Of a stretch of 64,000 nt of DNA, positions 10,683 to 22,800 are shown piece after piece; the first letter of the stretch is position 1, and each line of letters starts with the position of its first letter. The stretch is taken from contig CM076945.1 in the NCBI GenBank assembly GCA_039566865.1, forward strand, positions 5,383,501 to 5,447,500, given 5' to 3'. This stretch comes from Aurelia coerulea (lineage: Eukaryota; Cnidaria; Scyphozoa; Semaeostomeae; Ulmaridae). The notes below the pieces were generated by a model that worked only from the letters and a program-made list of their open reading frames with translations, ran no database searches and was not told the origin of the DNA. Made by a program: the position numbers and the translations under genes.

Positions 10683-10850
10683 TCATAGATATTCTATGTA
10701 GTGTACTTTTGGAGTTGTTTGTAATGGATTTGCATCAAACTGTATTTTCCAGATGTGTTATTTCAAGATTGCGTTTAGGTGTTTGGAATTATGTTTCCAA
10801 TTCATCATAGAGTTCCATTCATAGATATTGTATGTAGTGTACTTTTAGAA
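10585..10850. repeat. local ~130-bp direct duplication
   Basis: 10585-10713 and 10715-10850 match in order: TTGTTTGTAATGG, TTTGCATCA, TGTTATTTC, GCGTTT, ATTCATAGATATT and TATGTAGTGTACTTTT. The first copy includes the 5' end of the minus-strand PHR-like ORF. Confidence 0.65.
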
Positions 10851-13062
10851 GCATTGTTCCGTTATGATTGCAGATATCACTGCGTGTAAATAGACCGTTA
10901 TAATTGACCAATGTTTCTGTTTTATGAAAATCGTTAATAGTTTTTACTTATTTTGTTGTATAGTTTTGCAGTTGTAATTACTTCATTTAATTCCAATAGT
11001 ACGAGCTCATTTGCTGTATGAAGCTTTTATTTCAAAAACTTGTGAACATAGCCGTACTTCCAGTGTTGTTGTTTGACAGCTGAATTGGTCCATTCAGCAA
11101 GCTTCAATTATATTATTGCTGCAAATTCTTGCTTTACAGATCACAGGTATAGATAGATAGACAATAGGCAGGTTTCGTCGTCTTAATATACTTGTAGCTG
11201 ACAAGGCCCTGGTGGCCGACATGACGAGTTCTTTAGCTGTATAAACGTTACTTGTATCACATATGTCAAATGGCAAATTGCAAGAACATTTCTTCTATAT
11301 TATTTCACTGGAGAATCAAATTTAGCTCTTGAGACTGCAACTCTGCTTTGTCCAAATCCCAATTGTTGAAAAGAATATTCTGATACGAATAATACTTCGT
11401 AAATACTTTCTTTAATCTTTAATGGTTTAACTGTGCAAGCTAATTGAATTTATTTTGCATTGTTTCGAAGGTTGAGCTGTGATCCTAAGTACCAATGATT
11501 CTGTGCGTGTTTTTCATGAATAAACTCAGCTGACTTGAGCAGTAATTACCATGTTCCGAGTTCGTTGTATCGTAATTTCCCCCAGTTCAGTCAGTCAGCA
11601 CCAGAACGAGATCTTCAGATATCATAATTAAGCTCGTGATCCTGTCAATAGGCTCACTTCCTTGTATCGCAATGTTGTATGTCATCCAAGCGTGTTAGTT
11701 AGCTCTATTATCAGATCTGTATATGGAATATAATTAGGTCATAATTTAGGCCCAGATTTTATTATCATGGGACGAATAGCAAACCACAAGCTAATGCAAA
11801 CATCACATACACCTGTTTTTTCCTAGGATGTTGTGTAAACTGCTTCCGAGTTAAACTCTACTCAGTAAAGCTAAATGCTTATAAAAATGCGATAAAACTA
11901 ATCAATAGTACCTGCTTTCATTCACAGATTTCGCTAACCTTATTTGAAAACAGCAGCTTGAATATTGAATCTGTGCACTTAATTCGTTGCTTGTTCACAA
12001 TGAAATTTAGAGAAAGTTCAGACCACTTTTAAAGAAGATCATTAGATTTCATGCATTATTCATAGTATAAATTCGACTGTTTTGATCCAAAATGCACTCT
12101 TTCTTGACCGCATTTCTGCAGAATAATGTTTGAGGAAATCAATCAGTGCTATTCAATCATTTTAAGGTATTCTGGAAATTTGCAGCTTGCATTCTTGTAA
12201 AGTTATTGTAAAGGTCTATCAAAATTCTGTAAGAAGACATAGTATTACTAGCCATTAAGACAGCTCATTTTGAAATATTTCGTATGTGGGTTCCCGAGTA
12301 ATTGATAAATTTCTGAATAGAAGGATGTCTGTAAACTGGCTTTCCATGCTCATTAAAGCGGAAAGCAGAGTTACCTTAAGCGCGATCGCCTTCTATCTTA
12401 GATTTAAAGAAAGCTCATTTTAAAATAGTTTATAGATTTCAGGAGAACTTCATTATCTACTCTGCTAATCTGAAGATTTTAATCAAGCTTTTTGTCACTG
12501 AAATTTGAAGACAAACGCTTGGTTTAGCTTTTCTGTAATAAAATTTCCAAAATTTGATAGCCTACTTGAGAACGAACATTGGGAAACTAGTCCGTCGATT
12601 ATTGACAGGCAAATGCGACAGGATGTGTGAAGTGCTTGCAAGCATGCGTGAAACAATTCAACAATTCATCGAGATTGATAAATAGAATCTATTAATTTTC
12701 TTGAAAATTTGCTATTTGATATTTTGAATTGGTCTCAAAAATTCATACTCTTTCGCAACCGCTTTCTTTTCCCTCCCTGGGGGTGGTTCAAGGAAAATAC
12801 CCCATTGCTCGTGAAAAGCTTTGACAGGAAAGTGATAGATTTCTCGAAGGAATGAAGAACCATTTATACATGCTTGCAAACGCTTCACAACTTCTACCCA
12901 TCGATAATCGATTGACCAGTTTTCCTAGCGTAAGTTTTATATTTTTTGAAGAAAAGGCTTTTGTCTTCAAATGTTGCATGTGTGTGTGTCCGTGAACACA
13001 CACTGTCAGTGGCAAAAAAGTTTGATTAAAGTCTTCGGATTAGCAGACTTGGATAATGCAGT
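10851..13062. other. AT-rich interval with no gene seen
   Basis: No ORF, splice-bounded exon, RNA gene or clear repeat pair could be supported in these 2.2 kb. It could hold the promoter of the receptor kinase downstream, but no motif stands out. Confidence 0.4.
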
Positions 13063-13300
13063 CCCGGGGGGGGGGGGTACTTGACCAGGTTTTGGTCGGG
13101 GATGTGTCATCGAAGCTTCAAAACATACTCGTTCCTTATAACAATTTTTCGAAAATGTATGCCCGATCTTATACCAATTTTCCACAAAAGTATACCTGAC
13201 CTTATACTTATACCAAAATCGCGAAAATCGATACTGTTTCTTATACCAAAATCGTGAAAATCGATACCCTTCCAGATGGCACGTCCCCGTACCCAAAATG
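13063..13300. mobile_element. fragment of a G-tract-ended element
   Basis: The left end CCCGGGGGGGGGGGGTACTT matches the ends at 17944 and 21831. The interior repeats a TACCAAAATCGCGAAAATCG-like motif. GCACGTCCCCGTACCC near 13280 resembles the subterminal part of the other ends, but the C-tract right end is missing. Confidence 0.55.
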
Positions 13301-13444
13301 TGTATGTGTAAATCCAGGAAAGCAAACTATCACCCTACATATCTTTCGATCGGATTGCCAAGACAAGAATATCATTTATGTCGTATGTTTCAGAATTTCT
13401 ATAGATCAGTTCCCAAGCAAGAGGAGGAATTTTGAAAACCAGCT

Positions 13445-13512
13445 TTCTGTGCTCATTAGTCACTGGACTTGCCCAAGTCGTCTTACAAGACGACCCGGGC
13501 AAGTCCACTAGG
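13445..13512. repeat. hairpin, GGACTTGCCC arms
   Basis: TGGACTTGCCCAAGTCGTCT and its near-complement face each other across a two-base centre. The same arm occurs alone at 51719-51745. Confidence 0.6.
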
Positions 13513-13826
13513 ACCGCTAGGACTTTCTTTTTCAAGGTGAAACCGAAGCTGGTTCCCAGTCCCCAATCAGCTTTGAATGACGTCATATTCCGAGAATTGT
13601 TTTGAAAGGCGCTGCAAAACTTAAAGCTGTTGTTGTTGCATGCCGCATTGAGATGAAATGAAACCGAAACATCTACAAAAGCTGCAAGGAAGCAAAAACG
13701 TTATTTAAAATTTATATTGAAAGCTCTTGGATGACCCAACATCTTTGCTAAGGTCGCCCTGACTAGCTAGTGACCTTCGCGAAATTTGAGAAAGGAACCA
13801 AAACGGAGCAGCAAAGCATTCTGAAC

Positions 13827-16800
13827 ATGGCTGGCAGATTTCGAATTGTACTTCCGGCTTTTCAGCGACTTGTTGCCTTTTGGATTTTTGGACTCAAATT
13901 TTTTGCTTCGATAACAAATTGTCAGCTTTTGGAAGGAACGATGATAAACAGCTGCGTGTGTGAAGTTGACGGAAACATCTATAACCTCACTGCCCTTGGG
14001 ATTGGAAGAAGTCCAAGGTATGATAATTGATGTCAAGTGTAGTGTATGGATATAGCTAGGCCAATTGATGGGTGTTGTTGTTGGATCCACTTTGTAACGG
14101 AAGTTGAGTTTTGGTTTCAGTGGCGGCATGTACTGGTGGGATAAAAAATGGCTGTATTATATTGCAAGTGGCAATTCCACAAGACAAGAAGGGTTTAAAA
14201 GATGAGCTTGGGGTGTGTAAAACTAAAATTGCTAAAGAGCAAGACAAAGAATCTGGATAAACTTATTTGAAAACCTGCATTCACAGATTTTCTATAGCCA
14301 TATGAACTAAACTAGACTATTCGAATTTTTGCTCCTATGATATTGCAAATGTTAACCTATCTAAAACTTCAGAGGATGCCATTCCTAACCATTGCTATGT
14401 ATGTATGCCTGTACGAAAATACAAGGCCATGTAATAGTCATGTACAAGCCTTGTAGTTATGGCCTTGTAACCTTGTTCTGGCAGGGTTCTAGCCAAGAAA
14501 AGTCTTGCTGTAAACCACAGGGGGGGGGGGGGGTTCTTCCATGGTACCTGGGGATGTGACGCGAGACAGGGTGTACTTTTTTGGCCTTCTAGTCTAGCCA
14601 AGGGTATACTTTTTTGCAATTTTGGCCTATAACGGTCCAGCCAAGGGTATCATCTTTGACAATATGGGTCTAGCGACCTATCATTTGATCATATTTGGCA
14701 CAAAATATTCCTCCAGGAAATCGTCAAAATTGGTCTAGCCTAGGGTACCATTTTCTTCAAAAAAATTGGTCCAGAGAATGGTCAAATTGGTCTAGCCAAG
14801 GGTACCATTTTCGTAAAAATTAGTCTAGCCAATGGTACCATTTTTAGTATGCTCGCAGCCGACTCCTACCCAAAATTTGGCCAAGAACCCCCCCCCCCGT
14901 GCTGTAAACCTTGTGTTATGGTTGTAACTTAGAATCTTACTGATAACCTTGTAATTTTCTTCAAAGGTTAGGACATCATAAGCAAGTTCAAAATTCCCAC
15001 TACTTGAATGTGTTAATTCGACTGGGTGGAATATTTCATCAGCATAAGCTGGAGCAGTTCCTTAAGAAATTTCAGTATATTTCCACATGTATTTTGATTT
15101 ATTCTGTGCTTTGTGGGGAGCCAATTTATAGCTTTGAATTCTGCAGCACCAATATGTGCTGTGTTTTTTAACGTGTGCTGCCTTGCTTGTTATGAATCAA
15201 AATATTTTCAGGAAATATTCCAAATGTACCTAATACAATTTTTGAATGTAAAAAAATATTCATTTGTCATTCGCTTCGCTGTTACTGTATACAGCATGTT
15301 AGAGTTTAAAATTTCTTGTTTTTTTTATCCCCAGGGGGGTAGTAGGGGTGCTCTGGCCGGGGTACAACGCATTCTAGCATGAAAATAGACCCAAAACGGA
15401 AATATCTTGATACCCCCGTTACTTTACCAAGATGATATCATGCTTGCTTCAATTTCAACAAACAAAATGCAAGAAATGTTAAATATTCTTGAAATAAATA
15501 ACATGGATAAAAGTGAATGTTTGACAAATTTTTCCGCTACAAATACATGAAAAATAATAAAGGAACTTACTTTCAAAAAACAAAAAATGGAGATCATACC
15601 CATATGAAGGTATAACATATGAATGTGGTCTTATGCCAAAAACGTCTAAATCTAGATAAATGCTGGGTTATGATTACTAAAAAACAAGTCAGCAAACCTA
15701 TGAAAATAGACCCAAAAAAATAATTTTTCCGACCTTACATACCCAAAAGTTATGAAGTCAGTATCTTGAAATCTGCATAAAAATGCCCTAACTGGTTAGA
15801 TTCTAATAATGTGTTTGGATATTTATGTTTTTTTATTTCAGTACTGTTACTTGACCTAATTTTGTTTGTAAATGATATTTTCCCCGATTTTTTTACTTTT
15901 TCTCATATTTGAGACCCAAAAAAGTAAGCCAGAATTTCTTGAACCCAAAAAAATAACTGTAAAAATCATTGACCCAAAAAAATAATCCTTGCCTAGATTT
16001 TAGACCCAAAAAAGTAACCTGAGCATCCCTATCCTGAATATACCAGAGTATCCCCCTGGGTTTTTATCTCAGCACTTTTCAGTTGCTTCTTTGAGAATTT
16101 CCTCTTACTATTGAGCTATTTTATTTTACAGTGCCTTGAGTTTTGTCCAGACAAGACTGGCATATGACTATCTAATCAAAATTTGTATACCCTTCAATTA
16201 TCCTCCTGTACAACAACAATCAAATGGTTTCACAAAAAGTCAGTTCCAGCGTCCATGCAAGGATGCATCGGTAAGACTCTACTTTACTGCTGACAGCGCA
16301 TGTCTTGCACACATTATCATATGGTTTTTCTGCCTGAAAAGTCTTGAAAACATAATATTCATTTTCTGAAGAATAGACCTTTTAGCTATTCTACAAAAGA
16401 GCCTGGATTGAGCGTTATTTTTATACCCAAAGTCTGATTGAGTGGTGTTAAACCTTCTATCACTACTGTGTACACATTCGAAAATTCTACAAAATATAGC
16501 AAAATATCATTTGATTCTGATTCTTTTCAGAATAGCTAAAAGGTCTATTGTAGCTTGAAACGAGTTATGGTCTTTCATAATGGCATATTAGATTTCTTAT
16601 CATTAGGGATTCCTAATAATTCTTGAGAATTCTTGTGATGTATTTGTTGACATGTGCAAGCCAGGGGTGTGCCAGAAACCTTCCAACAGAGGGGTTGGAG
16701 CTTCTGACATGGGGCTAAAATGGCTAAAAGATGCAGTTGTCATACGTTATTTTGCCAAATTTCCTCCCATGACAAGAACCCAAAATTTCTTCTGATGGAG

Positions 16801-19800
16801 GGGCTATAGATTCTTCCGATAAGGGGGGGGCATGCCACCCCTGTGCAGGGCTTGTATTGCATGTTTAAAATCTTCGAAGAACAATAGTGCTTTGTTAATG
16901 ATCAAGGGTATGGTTACCCTGGGTCTTTCTTTTGAGATTCTCTAAAGTTCTCTCCAGTAGCCCTGTTCTGTCGTCCGGGGTTCCTATCATTCGGTATCGT
17001 GCGCCTATGCTGGCCTTACATCAAATGTGAAACAGTTCCCAGTATTTGTCAGTAATTAATTGTATTGTATGCGTAGCTTTTTGTAGTTGTTTTACTTAAT
17101 CTCATTTATTTGCATGTCTTTATGTTAATGGCCACGGGCGTAGTCATTGTCTTTTGCTGCCTGTGGTATCGTACCTGTAGTGTTGTATTGTAGTATAGTA
17201 ATTAGAAAGTATAGTAGGTAACATGTAATGTAACATTTTATGAATGTAAGGAAAAAAAAAGATTCTCTAAAAATTCTTTTTGAAAATCTCAGGTTTTTAG
17301 AGAGAAGAGAGTCTGCTACCCCAGGGTAGGTCATGGTGAGCAGGGAATACAAATTGACCTAAATATTGCTTGCAAAAATTGTGTGCGGATAGCTGTGCTG
17401 TAAAAATTTCACATTACCACCCTTTTTATTGCTCTCAGTAAAAAAATCACACTTCCACACTCTGATTTGCACTCAACCAATTGGAATGTAACACCAGAAA
17501 ACTGACCTTGATGAAAAGTGGCATGAACTCATCCCCCCGAATCCCACTTTTGTCCACGAGTTACCTAACATGATCAGGTCGTTCAGGGTACGGGAATGTG
17601 CCACCCATATTGGGTTTTTGGGCCCAAAGTTCTCTAAACAAGGGCCTTTTTTGGTAGATTTTCCTTGAACATAGTTGGGTTTGACTGAAATTTGCAAAAC
17701 ATTGTTTAAAATCGGTAGTTTCCGCCAAAATTTATCATAAAAGTGGGTACCAAGGCAAGTTGCGGTAATTAGAAGGGGGTAGCTTTCTGAAAACCGGGTG
17801 GCAAACCGGGTGTCCGTCCATAAGTCATGTACCCCCCGCGGGGATTTTTGCGAATTTCAGCGAAACCCCACCCATTTTTATGGAAAATCTGCCGAAAGAG
17901 GACCCTTATTTATTTAGAGAATTTGGGCCCAAAACGTACCCATCCCGGGGGGGGGGGGGGGTACTTGACTAGGGAAGTGACGGGGGTGTGCGGAAGACCT
18001 CTCCACACCCTGCACCCTGTCGCCTAAAAAATAGGCCAAAAGTATACCCTGTCGCATAAAAATTTTGCAACTCAAATATAGTGTAGAACGCAATTTTTGC
18101 TTGTGATACCCTGTCGCATAAAAATTCTGCATCTCAAATATAGTGTAGAACGCAATTTTTGCTTGTGATACCCTGTCACATAAATTTTTTACCTATTATA
18201 ATACCCTGTCGCATAATTTTCATTAGAAAAGGACACCCTGTCGCATAATTTTTACCGTAAAAGGACACCCTGTTGAGCGGCACATCCCGTCAGGTCAAGT
18301 ATGGGAGTGCCCCCCCCCCGGGGTACCCATACAGGCGGCGCATGCCTGTACCCTGAACATGTTATGTACCCTAGTCTCCGACTTTCCTCTGTCCAATGAG
18401 AATAAGCTATCAAGCGTTAAAACATTCAGCTACGAGTATTATTTATGGCTGACCTGCCAAAGAGTTTTATCTACCCTACCCACTCTTCTCAATTTACTTT
18501 ACCTTCGAAAGAATTATGATTTACTTTACAGCTCTGTCAAATTGATCTCTATGGCTCAAATCGTCATTACAAGATAGTAACGTCACAGCAAATAAAGGAC
18601 AATAAACTCCGCTGCTACAAAAACAGCACAACTGGAAGCATACAGTGGAAATATAAGGGTGTCAGTCCGTAAGTAGCTCTACTTTTGTGGTAGAATAATT
18701 TGAAAAAGGAAAGGCCACGATATCACCCATATCAGCATCGATCGTCGGATCCGAAAATGCTTGCGGCGACGAATGAATTGATAATTTTGTTGTTGGCAGA
18801 AACACCGCAACACGCAGGCCTGTCGGAACGAAATTCAGATTGGGGGGGGGCTGAAAATTGGTGCGGGCGGAGTGATGAAAAATGGGGTTCCGGGGGCTGG
18901 CCCCCGTGAAAAGTATTCACGGCCATGCCTTTAGATTGTTGGAAAATGCCCCATTTTTGGAGAATCGGCCACTTAAAAAAGCAGAGAATGAAGTCTGATG
19001 GTTGTTTTTCCTAGAAAATTCTGAAAAATGGGACTTCAATTTCACGAGGATAAAGATTATATTTGAATTCCATAATATAAAGGATGATAGCTTGATAAAT
19101 TCTAATAACTTTCTCGAATATAAATAAGTTTGAATCTTCATTTCCACGAGATGGAGATGGGCTTTCACAGACTTTTTTACTTACAAAAATGAACGAACTG
19201 CAGCAAATTATTCGGAGGCTGAAGCCCCCCCCCCCCCAGCCCCCCGCTTCCGACGGGCCTGACACGACGAAGAAGACAACAGCAAATGTGCTTGAATTTA
19301 TTTATTGCCAATATTTCGTCCTGCCGTTCAGGACTTGTTCAGGGCTTGTGGTAAAGCCTGGTTTCCATTTGAACTTGTTCTGCGCTTTATTTCTCGTTTT
19401 GGTTTACGTTGCATGCCAATACCAAAATGAGCAGCATGAGCATGCAGCAAATAAAACGCACTCTGAAAACCAAAACGAGCAACAAACAGCAGCCAAATGT
19501 GACGGAAGGTGAATGCGAACAGTCATCTGAAACCAAAACAAGCAACCATAAACAACAATGAGGAAGAAAAAGCACTTTGAAGAGGAGCAACGAAAACCGT
19601 GTTTATACGAAAGTGTTTGAAGTATGCATAAAAGTCACAAAAACATACACGAATTGCATTACCTGGGCTCTGCCTACCAATATACCTCTTCGTTTAACCT
19701 ACAAAAGAGCCTGGATCGAGCGATGATATTTCTATAGATTTTTATTATCGATTCAGATTCCTTTTTAGAATAGCCAAAAAGAAATTGTAGTCATTCAAAA

Positions 19801-22800
19801 CCAAGGGATGATGTTGTTACAAAAATAACGACGCAAGTAGACAATTTTTGAAAAGTGTTTATCAAGGGATTGGCAACTTTTGGGTATCAATCAACAAGCC
19901 TTTATGAAAGGGGTAGAATGGGGTATAGTACCCCATTCATATTTTCGAGTTAAACCAGCTTAAACTAGACCACGTTATCGACGGGGGCCTTCTAATTGGT
20001 TAATCCTACAAATCGAGTACAGTAAAAACCCGCGTATAAGAACCTAGTGGATTAAGAACCTACAGGCTGAAATTTTGCAATTAAACCCCAATTATATAAG
20101 AACCCATTCAGCCTGGAATTTGAAATAGATTCTTATTTTTAGAGAGCATGGGGGAGGGGTCTTATTCACAACAGAAGTTTGTGGAAGAATAAAAAAATGC
20201 TTATATTACCTGATGAGAAGCTTTTGAAAGATTTTATCTTGATTATATAAACATTTCGGATTCTTCCACAAATTTCTGTTGGGGAGTATCTCATAAATTC
20301 AACTGATGTGATCTGACAGTAAATAATAGGCCTGAAGTTTGAATATGAAGAAAAGAAATTCCTGAAGGCCATGAATAAAATAGGAACCAATTTAAGAACC
20401 TGAAAAGCCTCATTTTCCACTAAATACCCAAAACATAAGAACCTAGTTAGGCTGACTTGCAAAATTGTAGGTTCTTATACGCTGGTTTTTACTGTATATT
20501 TGATTGGTTGAAATTTGAAATTCAAACTAGTTTAGATATTAAAGCTGATTTAACTGTTTCAATGTGGATAGGGTATTAGGACACTGAGTTGTTATATTCA
20601 TCGAGCAGTGTCCTGGTCCTTCCTCTCGATATGATCACACCTTATGAGCATAGGTTCCAAATCTTTATCTCGGCATAAACAGGTGGGTGTAAAATTCCAT
20701 GACCTATTTCTTCTGATTGAATGGATTCTACCGTTGGACTTTTCAGAAATGTTTAATATTTTTGGAAATTACAGCGTATCTTACATTTCAACTCATTTGA
20801 GGATGTGACGTCATCAAATTTCTAAATCGTAAACCAGATGAGTGATAGACTTTTGCTTGATACTGTTTTGTAGGCATTCATAAACTATGGTTTTCTTCGA
20901 AATTGTTTCATGTTACATCAAACAGTTTAGAAATGACGATGGTTTTAAGTTCTTTTGAAAATTTTTCTTGAATTCTTGAAAAAGAAGAAAAACACTCTAA
21001 TTCTGAAAATATTGAAAATTTCAGAAAATTCCAACGGTAGAATTATAGCAAAATAGCTAAAGTTTCCTTGCAGTCATTCAGTTCAAAGAAATAGGTCACT
21101 CAATTTTACACCAGCCTTTTTAAAGATTTGAGACCTATGCTCACCTTATGATTCCTTAGCCTGGAATTACGGAGAGTAGGTGACTCTCCACACTCCGCCA
21201 GCAGGTTTGACAGGGCGGGGACTAGACCAAACCCTCATGTTGGTAAACGAACCCCCAAACGAACCGTATCTCATCTGGCCTATTTCAGAGAACTGCTACT
21301 AATAATTCAAATCTCATTCTAGGTTATTCAGCAATGGAGGACTAGTCTTGACTTTGGTCTGTGGTAAAATTCCACCTAAGGGGCCATTTAAAGCTGTTTA
21401 TGATGTTGATCGAAGGGAAGGAAATCCATGGAAGGTTTGTACGATTTCTTTCTATTTTTCAACTTGAAAGGTCTGTTTCCACCAGCATACATGGAGCGTG
21501 TCACTTTTCATCTCTTTGTGAGTTTCGTTGTGCCATTTTCTTGGCCATGACAAAGAGAAGAGTTGACACATGCAAAGCATGCTAGTTGAAGCAAACCCTT
21601 TAAAAGCGTTTCCCTCAATTCTCACTCATGAGCCATATCTCATCGAAATTGTTTCACAACAGAGTGTAAAATGGCAGAGTCAATGCAACCTATCCTTTCC
21701 TTTCTCGTCATCGTCTGGAAGAATACATGCTTTTTATGTATAAGAAGCGTGGATCAAACCTTGTCATTCTCGTCTATTCTCCTCTTAGTAGCATCAAATC
21801 GAAACCGAGGCTGGTACATAGTGGTCAAACCCCAGGGGGGGGGGTACTTAGTATATTAGTCTCCAACGGGGATGTGCCGTTTTTAAGGGTATCGTTTTCA
21901 CCAATTTTTTCTAGCACAGGGTATCAAAATGAGGCAATTTTTCTGGAGCAGGTTGTCAAAACATGTCAAAGGGGAATATTCTGCAAGATCGGGTCGTTTT
22001 TCGGTCAAATTTCATGTTTTGAGTATACTTTTCACCAATTTTTTCTAGAACAGGTTATCATTTTGAGCGAAATATTCTGGAGCAGGGTAAAAAAAAATTT
22101 TTTCGTGGGCACACACCCCCGTACAAATTTAAGTCAAGTACCCCCCGGGGGTCAACCAAAGGCTTACTACTGCAGATAGAACCTTGTGACGCAATTACCT
22201 TGAATCCGAGGTCAATGCGATTTAGAACCTTGCAATTCTACGGCCGCGATTTGCAAAAATCAGTGATTATCATTTGCTACTGAAATTAACATAATTTCAT
22301 GCTTTCCTTTTTTAGTATGTAAATGTCACACACGAATGTTGTTGTGCAAATACTTGTCGGTATGGTAAGTCCTATAACTGATTTATAAACAAGGTGCAAC
22401 TTATAAACATAGTTTGTAAACTATAGTTTGTAGATTAGCCTAGCTACTGAGAGAGCTCCTCCTCGAGAAATTCCCCTGCATACAATTCCCTTAAATTGCG
22501 TAGTTGATTTGTAGATGGGGACAGGTTTTGTGGGGCAGTTTTTGTCTTGCAAAATCTGTCCTTGTCTAATTTGCTTTTTTGTTACTTTCTAGTTTTATCA
22601 GATTTAGTTGTAATTTCTCTTTGTGTTGATATATTAATTTTTCTTTTTTCAATGTAGTGGATTGTATGTAGTGGAATTTTAAAATGATGAAACTGAACTG
22701 AATATGCATCAAGTTGATAGAACCGAGATGATGAAAATCCTTGATGTCGAGCTGGACACAGTAGTGTAGGCGTCAAATTTCGGCTTTTTAACAGAATTTT

